Assembly (NCBI GenBank): GCA_025353485.1
Contig: JANXQO010000062.1
Location: 39,299-103,298, forward strand
Origin: Chitinophagales bacterium
GTDB taxonomy: Bacteria > Bacteroidota > Bacteroidia > Chitinophagales > Chitinophagaceae
DNA: 64,000 nucleotides
Direction: 5' to 3'
The notes beneath the pieces were generated by a model, which had not been told where the DNA came from, did not search any database, and was given only the letters and a program-made list of their open reading frames with translations. The position numbers and the translations under genes were made by a program. Positions within the stretch are counted from its first letter, which is position 1. Every line of letters starts with the position of its first letter. This document shows positions 27,134-36,065 of the stretch, in pieces.

Positions 27134-29215
27134 ATGGATAAACTGGCGAATTATATAACAGGCAAATGGATTGAAGGTGATGGAGTGGGACAAACACTTT
27201 TTAATGCTGTTAACGGAGAAACAATAACAAATGCAACCACACAAGGATTGGATTTTACCTCCATGCTTGAATATGGAAGAACAGTGGGCAGCCCTGCATT
27301 ACGCAATATGACCTTTCAGGAAAGAGGAAGAATGTTGAGAGCTTTGGCATTACATCTTACAGAAAAAAAAGAACCCTTTTATACCATCAGTTATAAAACA
27401 GGTGCTACAAGAGCAGACAGTTGGGTAGATATTGAAGGCGGTATTGGCAATTTATTTTCCAATGCTTCATTAAGAAGAAGGCTACCCGATGATATTTTTT
27501 GCATGGATGGCGAAGGGATAGGATTGAGCAAGGGCGGCACTTTTATGGGGCAACATATTTTAGTTCCTAAAGAAGGAGTTGCCATTCATATCAATGCATT
27601 TAATTTTCCGGTGTGGGGAATGCTTGAAAAAATTGCTGTGAATTTATTGGCGGGTGTTGCAGCAATTGTAAAACCTGCATCTGTTACCTGTTACCTTACG
27701 CAGGCTGTTGTAAAAGAAATTATTGCTTCCAAAATTTTACCGGAAGGAGCATTGCAATTGCTTTGCGGCGGTGTGGGAGATCTTTTAGACCACGTTACTT
27801 CACAGGATGTAATCACTTTTACAGGTTCCGCCTCTACTGGGTTAAAATTAAAAGCGCATCCAACTATTTTAGATGAAAATGTTCCTTTTAATTTAGAAGC
27901 AGACTCTTTAAACTGTATTGTTTTGGGAGAAGATGTAACTCCGGAAAAACCCGAGTGGGATATTTTTATAAAAGAAGTTAGAAAAGAAATGACAGCAAAG
28001 GCTGGTCAAAAGTGTACTGCCATCCGTAGAATTTTTGTTCCTGAAAATAAAATGGAAGACGTTTGGAATGCCATCAGCAAATCTTTATCTCAAACAACAA
28101 TCGGCAATCCTGAAAATGAAAAAGTTAGAATGGGATCGCTTGCCGGGCAAACGCAACGGGATGAAGTAAAATCGCAGGTACAAAAGCTTTTGGCATCATC
28201 ACAAATAATTTATGGCAGCCTCGATAGCGTAGAAGTGATTGATGCAGATGCAAACAAAGGAGCTTTTATAAGTCCGCTTTTATTATTGAACGATAAACCT
28301 TTTGTTGGTGAAGAAGCCCATAACGTTGAGGCTTTTGGACCGGTGAGTACGATCATGCCTTATAAAAATTTAGACGAAGCAATTGAATTATCAAAAAAAG
28401 GAAAAGGTTCTTTGTGCAGTTCTATAGTAACTGCTGATACAACAATTGCAAGGGAATATGTGATCAATGCAGGCACTCATCATGGAAGAATTTTGGTATT
28501 GAATAATGAATGTGCCAAAGAAAGTACAGGGCATGGCTCGCCATTGCCTTTGCTGGTACATGGCGGCCCTGGCAGAGCCGGTGGTGGTGAAGAAATGGGA
28601 GGATTGCGTGGCGTAAAACATTATATGCAAAGAGTTGCAGTGCAGGGTTCACCCACAATGCTAACCGCTATCACAAATGTTTATCATGCAAATGCAAAAG
28701 GAAATATTACCGGTATTCATCCCTTTAAAAAATATTTTGAAGAATTACAAATAGGTGATCAACTAATTACAGAGAAAAGAAAAATTACCGGTGAAGACAT
28801 TGATAAGTTTGCCGAATTAAGTGGCGATCATTTTTATGCTCATATAAAAACAACTGATTTTTCTGATACAATGTTTGAGCAACAGGTAGCACACGGATAT
28901 TTTATTATGAGTATAGCCGCAGGACTTTTTGTTGACAGCTATGAAAAAAATCCTGTGCTTTTAAATTATGGAATTGATGAATTGCGTTTTACCAAACCTG
29001 TTTATGCCGGTCACGAAATTTATATCCGGTTTACCTGCAAAGAAAAAATTGAACAGGAATTAAAACCCCGGGAAAAAAACCCTGATGTTACTTTTATAAA
29101 AGGAAGTGATATACCGAAAGGAATTGTAAAATGGTATGTTGAAATTTTAGACGAAAGCGAAGAGCCTGTTGTAGGCGTGGCAACGATATTAACCATGGTG
29201 GCTAAGAAATATTAA
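27134..29215 (+). CDS. paaZ: bifunctional aldehyde dehydrogenase/enoyl-CoA hydratase (phenylacetic acid degradation)
   Basis: ALDH domain (NAFNFPVWGMLEKIAVNLLAGVAAIVKPAS, AGQKCTAIRR) plus C-terminal MaoC domain (GEDIDKFAELSGDHFYAH). Confidence 0.93.
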   Translation: MDKLANYITGKWIEGDGVGQTLFNAVNGETITNATTQGLDFTSMLEYGRTVGSPALRNMTFQERGRMLRALALHLTEKKEPFYTISYKTGATRADSWVDIEGGIGNLFSNASLRRRLPDDIFCMDGEGIGLSKGGTFMGQHILVPKEGVAIHINAFNFPVWGMLEKIAVNLLAGVAAIVKPASVTCYLTQAVVKEIIASKILPEGALQLLCGGVGDLLDHVTSQDVITFTGSASTGLKLKAHPTILDENVPFNLEADSLNCIVLGEDVTPEKPEWDIFIKEVRKEMTAKAGQKCTAIRRIFVPENKMEDVWNAISKSLSQTTIGNPENEKVRMGSLAGQTQRDEVKSQVQKLLASSQIIYGSLDSVEVIDADANKGAFISPLLLLNDKPFVGEEAHNVEAFGPVSTIMPYKNLDEAIELSKKGKGSLCSSIVTADTTIAREYVINAGTHHGRILVLNNECAKESTGHGSPLPLLVHGGPGRAGGGEEMGGLRGVKHYMQRVAVQGSPTMLTAITNVYHANAKGNITGIHPFKKYFEELQIGDQLITEKRKITGEDIDKFAELSGDHFYAHIKTTDFSDTMFEQQVAHGYFIMSIAAGLFVDSYEKNPVLLNYGIDELRFTKPVYAGHEIYIRFTCKEKIEQELKPREKNPDVTFIKGSDIPKGIVKWYVEILDESEEPVVGVATILTMVAKKY

Positions 29216-29231
29216 CTTTAAAAAGAAATAG

Positions 29232-29252
29232 CATAGGCACATAGATACATAG
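29232..29252. repeat. left inverted repeat flanking the GxxExxY gene
   Basis: CATAGGCACATAGATACATAG, ends immediately before the ATG at 29253. Confidence 0.85.
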
Positions 29253-29666
29253 ATGATAACACAGAAATATTTAGATGATTTAACCTATCAACTGATAGGA
29301 GCCGCTATTGAGGTACACAAAGAATTAGGTCCCGGATTATTAGAGAGTGTATATGATAAATGTTTTAAAAGCGAAATAGCACGTAAAGGCTTACAATATC
29401 AATCGCAATTATATGTACCTGTAGTTTATAAAAATTTACAGTTAGACACTGAATTAAGACTTGATTTCTTAGTAGAAGAATTAATTGTAGTTGAATTAAA
29501 AGCTACCGAATTCATTCATCCTTTGTATGAAGCACAGCTATTGACATATATGAAACTGCTACAAAAGCCAAAAGGTTTATTAATTAATTTCAATTGCACA
29601 AATATTTTTAAAGAAGGACAAAGAACAAGAGTAAATGAACTGTATTCTTCTTTGCCTAAAACTTAA
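29253..29666 (+). CDS. GxxExxY family protein (PD-(D/E)XK-like)
   Basis: GAAIEVHKELGPGLLESVYDKCFKSEI and RLDFLVEELIVVELKATE. Confidence 0.92.
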   Translation: MITQKYLDDLTYQLIGAAIEVHKELGPGLLESVYDKCFKSEIARKGLQYQSQLYVPVVYKNLQLDTELRLDFLVEELIVVELKATEFIHPLYEAQLLTYMKLLQKPKGLLINFNCTNIFKEGQRTRVNELYSSLPKT

Positions 29667-29687
29667 CTATGTATCTCTGTACCTATG
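29667..29687. repeat. right inverted repeat flanking the GxxExxY gene
   Basis: CTATGTATCTCTGTACCTATG, reverse complement CATAGGTACAGAGATACATAG (19/21 match to the left copy); starts immediately after the TAA. Confidence 0.85.
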
Positions 29688-29706
29688 TGGTAAAAAATAA
29701 AAAATT

Positions 29707-30474
29707 ATGCTTCAAACTCCTTACGTAAAATCTCACAACGAACACGGTATAACAACCATTGAATTTTTTCATTCGCAGAGTAATTCATTGCCGGCAAAAA
29801 TATTAGAGCAGCTTGCACATGAAATTCATTTTGCAGGAACGCATGAAGAAACAAAAGTTATTATTCTGCGCAGTGCAGGTGATGGTGCATTTTGCGCCGG
29901 TGCCAGCTTTGATGAACTTATTGCTATCAACAATGAAACCGAAGGGTTAAAATTTTTTAGTGGATTTGCTAATGTTATTAATGCAATAAGAAAGTGTAAA
30001 AAAATAATCATTGGGAGAATCCATGGTAAATGTGTTGGTGGCGGTGTAGGGCTGGCAGCATCTGTTGATTATGCGATTGCAGTAGATAAAGCAGAAATTA
30101 AATTAAGTGAACTGGCAATGGGAATCGGGCCATTTGTAGTAGGTCCTGCGATAGAAAGAAAGATCGGAACATCGGCATTTAGCCAGTTGGCAATTGATTC
30201 ATCGCTTTGGCGAAATGCAGAATGGGCAAAGCACAAAGGATTGTTTGCAGAAGTATATAATTCAATTGAGAATATGGATGAATCAGTTTACCGGCTTGCA
30301 AATTCTTTAGCACATTCCAACCCTGAGGCAATGATAGAAATGAAAAAAATATTCTGGAAAGGAACTGAACATTGGGATGAACTTTTAAAAGAGAGAGCGG
30401 CGATTAGTGGTAAACTTATATTAAGTGAGTATTCTAAAAATGCGATTAATGAATTTAAAGCGAAGAAAAGTTGA
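29707..30474 (+). CDS. enoyl-CoA hydratase/isomerase family protein
   Basis: GDGAFCAGASFDEL, GRIHGKCVGGGVGLAASVDYAIA. Confidence 0.9.
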   Translation: MLQTPYVKSHNEHGITTIEFFHSQSNSLPAKILEQLAHEIHFAGTHEETKVIILRSAGDGAFCAGASFDELIAINNETEGLKFFSGFANVINAIRKCKKIIIGRIHGKCVGGGVGLAASVDYAIAVDKAEIKLSELAMGIGPFVVGPAIERKIGTSAFSQLAIDSSLWRNAEWAKHKGLFAEVYNSIENMDESVYRLANSLAHSNPEAMIEMKKIFWKGTEHWDELLKERAAISGKLILSEYSKNAINEFKAKKS

Positions 30475-30559
30475 GCAATGAATTTTCATAATGGGGTTTA
30501 AAAGACGGGGATTCAACGATGCTGAATTACTGGTTTTATTTTATTAAATTTGGTTTGCT

Positions 30560-30784
30560 ATGCATAATTATAAAATTTTATTACAAAAGGAACCCGAAGG
30601 CGGCTTTACAGTTACAGTTCCCGCTTTGCCCGGCTGTATTACATACGGCGAAAATCTGGATGAAGCAATTGCGATGGCAAAAGAAGCAATTGAGCTTTAT
30701 ATTGAAGAACTTCGGGAACGTGGTGATGAAATCCCTGATAATAATAATACACTTGAATACTCTTTAAACTTAGAACATGCATGA
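30560..30784 (+). CDS. hicB: HicB family antitoxin
   Basis: EPEGGFTVTVPALPGCITYGENLDEAIAMAKEAIELYIEEL. Confidence 0.9.
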   Translation: MHNYKILLQKEPEGGFTVTVPALPGCITYGENLDEAIAMAKEAIELYIEELRERGDEIPDNNNTLEYSLNLEHA

Positions 30785-30981
30785 ACCTTTCGCCAAAGTA
30801 CTTGATAAAATTGCTTGAGCAAAACGGTTTTATTTTTAAACGTTCAAAAGGTTCTCACCATCTTTATTTTAATTCCGAAAAAAATATAACTGTTACTGTT
30901 CCTTTGCATGGAAATAAAGACATGGCAAAAGGAACTTTTATGGCAATACTTAAACAGGCTGGTATTGAAATAAAAAGGTAA
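30781..30981 (+). CDS. hicA: HicA family toxin
   Basis: LLEQNGFIFKRSKGSHHLYFN...VTVPLHGNKDMAKGTFMAILKQAGI; 4-bp overlap with hicB. Confidence 0.92.
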   Translation: MNLSPKYLIKLLEQNGFIFKRSKGSHHLYFNSEKNITVTVPLHGNKDMAKGTFMAILKQAGIEIKR

Positions 30982-31019
30982 TTATTAAGTAAACTATTTT
31001 TGTCCCTAATCTTTTTAAT

Positions 31020-31658
31020 TTGGATCCATCAGAAATACTCCACGCATTTATTGAGGGAATGAAAACAACTACCTGGCTTGAATATGTAGGTGTCTTCTTC
31101 GGCATTGCAAGCGTTTGGCTTTCCAGGAAAGAAAATATTTTAGTGTATCCCATTGGTTTAATAAATACTATTATCTACATCTACATAAGTTTTAAAGGAA
31201 GCCTGTTAGGCGAAGCAACGGTTAATTTATATTATACCATCATGAGCATTTATGGATGGATGCTATGGACACGAAAGGACAGGCAGCAACATCATGTAGT
31301 AGTAATTACCTGGAGCAATAAAAAAGAATGGATTAACGAACTTCTTTTTTTCTCAGCATTTTATATTGCCATTTATGTGGCACTTACTTATTTAAAAAAA
31401 GATTTTGCTCCCGGCGCAATTCCCTGGGCGGATGCATTTGCAAGTGCCACCGCATTTACCGGCATGTGGCTGATGGCAAAGAAAAAAGTGGAGAGCTGGT
31501 ATTGGTGGATAGCAACTAATATTGCATCCATCCCATTATATTTTGTAAAGCATTATGTTTTTACAAGCGTGTATTATGTTGTGTTGCTTATTATGGCTGT
31601 ATGGGGTTTGCTGGAGTGGATGAGAAGAGCAAACAAAGAAAAAATATTGATTAAGTGA
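31020..31658 (+). CDS. pnuC: nicotinamide mononucleotide/riboside transporter PnuC
   Basis: EYVGVFFGIASVWLSRKENILVYPIGLINTIIYIYI, YGWMLWTRK; possible TTG start, alternative ATG downstream. Confidence 0.9.
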   Translation: MDPSEILHAFIEGMKTTTWLEYVGVFFGIASVWLSRKENILVYPIGLINTIIYIYISFKGSLLGEATVNLYYTIMSIYGWMLWTRKDRQQHHVVVITWSNKKEWINELLFFSAFYIAIYVALTYLKKDFAPGAIPWADAFASATAFTGMWLMAKKKVESWYWWIATNIASIPLYFVKHYVFTSVYYVVLLIMAVWGLLEWMRRANKEKILIK

Positions 31659-31678
31659 CCTACACTTTAAAGTGTAGG
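31659..31678. repeat. 20-bp perfect palindrome in the pnuC-nadR gap
   Basis: CCTACACTTTAAAGTGTAGG immediately after the pnuC stop. Confidence 0.85.
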
Positions 31679-31705
31679 ACATTTCGTTAAAAAAAAAATC
31701 GCTTA

Positions 31706-32230
31706 ATGAGCATGAAAAAAATTGTTGTCATAGGTCCTGAGTCCACAGGTAAAAGCACGTTATGTTTACAGCTTGCGGAACATTATAAAACATTGTGGTG
31801 CCCCGAATATGCAAGAGAATATTTAGAAAAAAATGGAAGAGACTACGATTATGACAACCTGCTCACTATCGCAAAAGGCCAAATTGATTTAGAAGTAAAA
31901 TATATTAGTTCAACATCAAACATTCTTTTTATAGATACGGATATGTACGTGATGAAAGTTTGGTGTGAGTTTGCTTTTGGTAAATGTCATAGCTGGATAT
32001 TAAATCAAATTGCAACAAGAAAATATGATCTGTATCTTCTCTGTAATGTTGATCTGCCCTGGATAAAAGATGATCTGAGAGAATATCCGGATAAGGGAAC
32101 AAGAAATAAACTGTATCATTATTACAAAGACATTATGGTGAATCAATCCGTTCCCTGGGTTGATATAAGTGGTAATTATGATGAAAGACTGCAGGTAGCA
32201 ATTAATACTGTTGATGAATTAGATATTTAG
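31706..32230 (+). CDS. NadR-like ribosylnicotinamide kinase (AAA_28 ATPase)
   Basis: VVIGPESTGKSTLCLQLAEHY Walker A; EYAREYLEKNGRDYDYDNLLTIAKGQ; lies next to pnuC. Confidence 0.85.
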   Translation: MSMKKIVVIGPESTGKSTLCLQLAEHYKTLWCPEYAREYLEKNGRDYDYDNLLTIAKGQIDLEVKYISSTSNILFIDTDMYVMKVWCEFAFGKCHSWILNQIATRKYDLYLLCNVDLPWIKDDLREYPDKGTRNKLYHYYKDIMVNQSVPWVDISGNYDERLQVAINTVDELDI

Positions 32231-32952
32231 TGTATCAGCTTTTGTATATCCGTGTCTCCTTCTAAATGCGCCATTTGTTTTAATATCCACGGATACCTTG
32301 CTGCAACATGCACAGACAAAGGTTTTACAGTATAGCCTTTAGGATTTGGTAAACAGGCCGCTATCATTGCTGCTTCTGTTCTGCTTAAATTTTTTGCAGA
32401 TTTATTAAAATATTTTTTTGATGCCGCTTCTGCACCAAAAACTCCTTCGCCCATTTCGGCAACATTTAAATACATCTCCAGTATTCTTTTTTTACTCCAC
32501 AAGTGTTCAATCATAAAAGTAAAATACACTTCCAGGCCTTTTCTAAAGTAGCCTCCATGCTGCCAGAGAAAAACATTTTTTGCAACCTGCTGGCTTATTG
32601 TACTTGCCCCTCTTAGTGATCTGCTTTTTTGATTGTGCTTCATCGCTTTTTCAATACTCTTAAAATCAAATCCATTATGATCAGGAAACAATTGGTCCTC
32701 TGAACTCATTACTGCCAGTTTAATATTTGGGCTCATTTCATCAAGATCAACATAATCTCTGTTCAATCCGTGTCCAAATAAAACGCTGCTTAATTGTGTG
32801 ATGGTTATCGGCGGGTTTATCCATTTACAAAATAAAATAGAAAAGATAGAAAAGAGAAAACCATACAGCAAAACCTTTTTAAAAATTCGCCACGTTTTTA
32901 AAAACAGGCTTCTTCGTTTTGGTTGTGATTTACGTTTTAGGTTCATATCCAT
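32227..32952 (-). CDS. mtgA: monofunctional peptidoglycan glycosyltransferase
   Basis: GT51 motifs SSEDQLFPDHNGFD, RGASTISQQVAKNVFLW, RILEMYLNVAEMGEGVFGAEAASKKYF; no transpeptidase domain. Confidence 0.93.
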   Translation of the reverse strand: MDMNLKRKSQPKRRSLFLKTWRIFKKVLLYGFLFSIFSILFCKWINPPITITQLSSVLFGHGLNRDYVDLDEMSPNIKLAVMSSEDQLFPDHNGFDFKSIEKAMKHNQKSRSLRGASTISQQVAKNVFLWQHGGYFRKGLEVYFTFMIEHLWSKKRILEMYLNVAEMGEGVFGAEAASKKYFNKSAKNLSRTEAAMIAACLPNPKGYTVKPLSVHVAARYPWILKQMAHLEGDTDIQKLIH

Positions 32953-32993
32953 TTTCTAAAAACCACTTTAGGGCAATGTCATTAAGTTAACAC

Positions 32994-33056
32994 AAACCAA
33001 GAAGGTTTATTTCTATTCTTAAAATTTAAACCTCCGCAAAAAAACCTTCTTGGTTT
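32994..33056. repeat. 15-bp perfect inverted repeat with 33-nt loop
   Basis: AAACCAAGAAGGTTT (32994-33008) / AAACCTTCTTGGTTT (33042-33056); possible terminator of the upstream minus-strand gene. Confidence 0.75.
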
Positions 33057-33102
33057 TGTATTTTAAATCCTTAACTAATTACACCCCTTTAGGGGATGGG
33101 AG

Positions 33103-33657
33103 TTATTTCACTTTTATATATTCCAGTTGATACTTTTTACCAATGGCATAATTAGAGTTGCTTGATTTCAATAATAAATAACCAACACCGGCCAAAGCGG
33201 CGCCGCTGATAACGAGTGCAGGGCTTGCATGATATTGTGTTCCCGGTTTAGTAAATATCCATGTTCCAAGTCCCACCGCAGTTATTAAAATTCCGCCACC
33301 TAAAAGACTTCCGCCACTGGCGGCCCAGCTAAAACCTTTTCTTTTTTGATTTTCCATTTTAATAATTTCTTTATAATTAAAAGCAAGCCTGTAAGTTGCT
33401 ACAGTATCTATTACATATACTCCAAGATTTGTTGGCACCTGTCTTATATCATACTCTTCAATAAATAGAGAATCTTTTTTAACGGATACTATCTTACCTG
33501 AATAATAACCATTGGCTGTTTGAAAACTAATATTGCTTCCGGCAAAAAAATTTTTTATTGTTCGCTGATCTTTTTTTAAAACTATAAAATCAGAAGGCTG
33601 TGATAAACAGGAAGCATAAATAAAAGAGGAAATAAAAAAGAGAAGGGCACTTTTCAT
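33103..33657 (-). CDS. hypothetical secreted/membrane protein
   Basis: Signal peptide; Gly-rich hydrophobic region (WAASGGSLLGGGILITAVGLGTW). Confidence 0.55.
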   Translation of the reverse strand: MKSALLFFISSFIYASCLSQPSDFIVLKKDQRTIKNFFAGSNISFQTANGYYSGKIVSVKKDSLFIEEYDIRQVPTNLGVYVIDTVATYRLAFNYKEIIKMENQKRKGFSWAASGGSLLGGGILITAVGLGTWIFTKPGTQYHASPALVISGAALAGVGYLLLKSSNSNYAIGKKYQLEYIKVK

Positions 33658-33667
33658 TTTTAAAGTA

Positions 33668-34315
33668 CTATTGATGTTTCTTCATAAAAAATACTACACC
33701 CATAAATAAAAACGTTCCAAAACAAAGCAGTATAAATCCTGAGATGCGGTTTATCAATCTTATGTTATGTATAGTAAGTTTTGATCTGAGCTTTCCTGCA
33801 AGTACAACTTTGCCAACATCTGCGCTCATATTAATGATAAGACAGGTGCCGAAAATTATTATTCTTTCTTTTATGGTATGCGTTATTGCAATTGCGGTAA
33901 CTGATGTTAGCCAAAAAGCGATAACACCGGGGTTAAGTGTATTAACCAAAAAACCCTGTAATGCAAGTTTTAAATGGTCGCTTCCCTGCAGGGGAGGCAA
34001 GTTAATATCCTGCGGGTGAAGCTTTACCTTTTTAAAAAATAAATAGAAAACACCCATGCTTATTAAAAAAACACTTCCTGCAATGCCAATGGGTTTTTTA
34101 AAATCAAGAAGGGTTGTTACAAACTCAGAAAACAAATTGCTCAACATCACCCACACCAGGTCGCTAACCCAAACACCGGCAACAAAACTAAACCCGCCCT
34201 CCTTACCATTATTAATGCTTTGTTTTATTATAGTAAAAATTACAGGCCCTACAGAAATAACCAGCAACAGCCCCATAAGAAATCCTTTTATAACCGCCTG
34301 TATTATATCTGCCAT
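33668..34315 (-). CDS. LysE family translocator
   Basis: GFLMGLLLVISVGPVIFTIIKQSINNGKEGGFSFVAGVWVSDL, GFLVNTLNPGVIAFW. Confidence 0.88.
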   Translation of the reverse strand: MADIIQAVIKGFLMGLLLVISVGPVIFTIIKQSINNGKEGGFSFVAGVWVSDLVWVMLSNLFSEFVTTLLDFKKPIGIAGSVFLISMGVFYLFFKKVKLHPQDINLPPLQGSDHLKLALQGFLVNTLNPGVIAFWLTSVTAIAITHTIKERIIIFGTCLIINMSADVGKVVLAGKLRSKLTIHNIRLINRISGFILLCFGTFLFMGVVFFMKKHQ

Positions 34316-34405
34316 TGTAAACTTTTAAAATAAAAAATGCCGCTGTTTAAAACTACAATTTAAATGATAAAATTATTTGCAGTTTTAGCTTTGCGGCACA
34401 CACTA

Positions 34406-35938
34406 TTATTTAACAGCAACGCCATTTAAAAATTTTTTCCAGTTTTCCAGCATCTTGCCTTTTAAAACTCTTGGAAATTTATTCTGCCCACCAAGTTTTC
34501 CTTCTGCCTTCATAAAATTCATAAATGTTTGCTCGCTTAGCACATCAACAAAAACTTCTTTCAGGGCATGCTTTCGTTCTACTTCATAATCATCATTCAA
34601 CTCTTTTAATTTATTGTCAATTCTTATTTTAAGATCTTCGCTGTTTACTTTATCATCTGTTGCAATATACCATTGGTGAGCAAAGAACGAGCCGTAAGGC
34701 ACACCGGCAACAGTAAATTCAGGAATAGATATTTTTAATTCTTCGCTCACCAGTTCAATTGCTTTGTTCATATTATCTACACTTAAATGCTCGCCAACAA
34801 GGCTTAAGAAATGCTTTGTTCTGCCGGTGATTATTATTTCGCTTTTATCAATATCAACAAAGCGCACTGTATCTCCAATCAAATATCTCCAGGTTCCTGC
34901 ATTGGTGCTTATTAATATTGCATAATCTTTTCCTTCTTCCACCTCATGTATCATTAATGCATTGGGGTTATCAACCATATTGCCTTCGCTGTCAAAATTT
35001 TCATCATCAAAGGGAACAAATTCAAAAAAAATATTATTATTGAGAGCAAGTTTCAACCCTTTTGTATCCTGCCTGTTTTGGTAGGCTAAAAACCCCTCGC
35101 TTGCAAGGTATGTTTCTATATAGGTGATTGGTTTGCCAAGCAATTTTGTAAATCCTCTTTTATAAGGCTCCATCGCAACTCCGCCATGAACATAAAAAGC
35201 AAGGTTGGGCCACATCTCATGAATATTTTTTAGATCATAGCGCTCGATAATTTTTTCCATGCAGAGTTGCACCCATGCCGGCACACCAACCACAAAGGCA
35301 ATATCCCACTGCGGCGCCTTCTCAACAATTTCATCCAGTTTTTTTGCCCAGTCCTTTTCCTTTGATATTTTTTTTCCGGGTTTGTATAAACCCTGAAACC
35401 AGAAGGGAAGATTTTTTGCCTGAATACCACTTAGGTCTCCGGCAAAGTAGGTAGCTGTTTTTTGTAATTGTGTACTGCCTCCCAATAACAACCAGCCTTT
35501 ACTAAAAGAAGATCTTTTTGGAACATTTGAATACGTTGCCAGCGTTAACAGGTGGCGAATGCTGGTAATGTTATTGGAACGGATAAGATCTTTTGTTATG
35601 GGAATATATTTACTTGAAGAATCGCTGGTACCGCTGCTTAGCGCAAAAAGTTTTATTACTCCGGGCCAGCAAATATCAGGCTTGCCTTCTAATGTTTTGT
35701 ACCACCATTCTTTAAAAATTTTGCTGTAATCATATGTGGGAACCACTTCCTGAAATAATTTGCCGACGTGCCTGCTCAACAGTATTTCATCAAACATATA
35801 TTTTTGACCAAATTCAGTAAAGCGTGCCTTTCTCAACATCTTCCTCAGAACTTTTAATTGTTGTCGCCTGGGTGAACTTACCGGTAAGTTAAGGGCCCGG
35901 GCAATAGATTTTGGAAGCTTAATATCAATCAGCGCCAT
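34406..35938 (-). CDS. GH3 auxin-responsive promoter family protein (acyl-acid amido synthetase-like), copy 1
   Basis: FALSSGTSDSSSKYIPIT, YIETYLASEGFLAYQ, LISTNAGTWRYLIGDTVRF, KLGGQNKFPRV. Confidence 0.9.
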   Translation of the reverse strand: MALIDIKLPKSIARALNLPVSSPRRQQLKVLRKMLRKARFTEFGQKYMFDEILLSRHVGKLFQEVVPTYDYSKIFKEWWYKTLEGKPDICWPGVIKLFALSSGTSDSSSKYIPITKDLIRSNNITSIRHLLTLATYSNVPKRSSFSKGWLLLGGSTQLQKTATYFAGDLSGIQAKNLPFWFQGLYKPGKKISKEKDWAKKLDEIVEKAPQWDIAFVVGVPAWVQLCMEKIIERYDLKNIHEMWPNLAFYVHGGVAMEPYKRGFTKLLGKPITYIETYLASEGFLAYQNRQDTKGLKLALNNNIFFEFVPFDDENFDSEGNMVDNPNALMIHEVEEGKDYAILISTNAGTWRYLIGDTVRFVDIDKSEIIITGRTKHFLSLVGEHLSVDNMNKAIELVSEELKISIPEFTVAGVPYGSFFAHQWYIATDDKVNSEDLKIRIDNKLKELNDDYEVERKHALKEVFVDVLSEQTFMNFMKAEGKLGGQNKFPRVLKGKMLENWKKFLNGVAVK

Positions 35939-36065
35939 TAAAAGTAAGATTGGTTAAGGACAACAAATTTACTGAATACCTGAGCCAAATACATCAAATT
36001 TTTACAAGAGGTAAATACAAAAAAATATTGGTTCTTGCTTTTCAAATCATTGTTTAGTAAACCTT

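Noticed and set aside
30519-30767. 82-aa ORF overlapping hicB
   Set aside because: Alternative frame over a clear HicB coding sequence.
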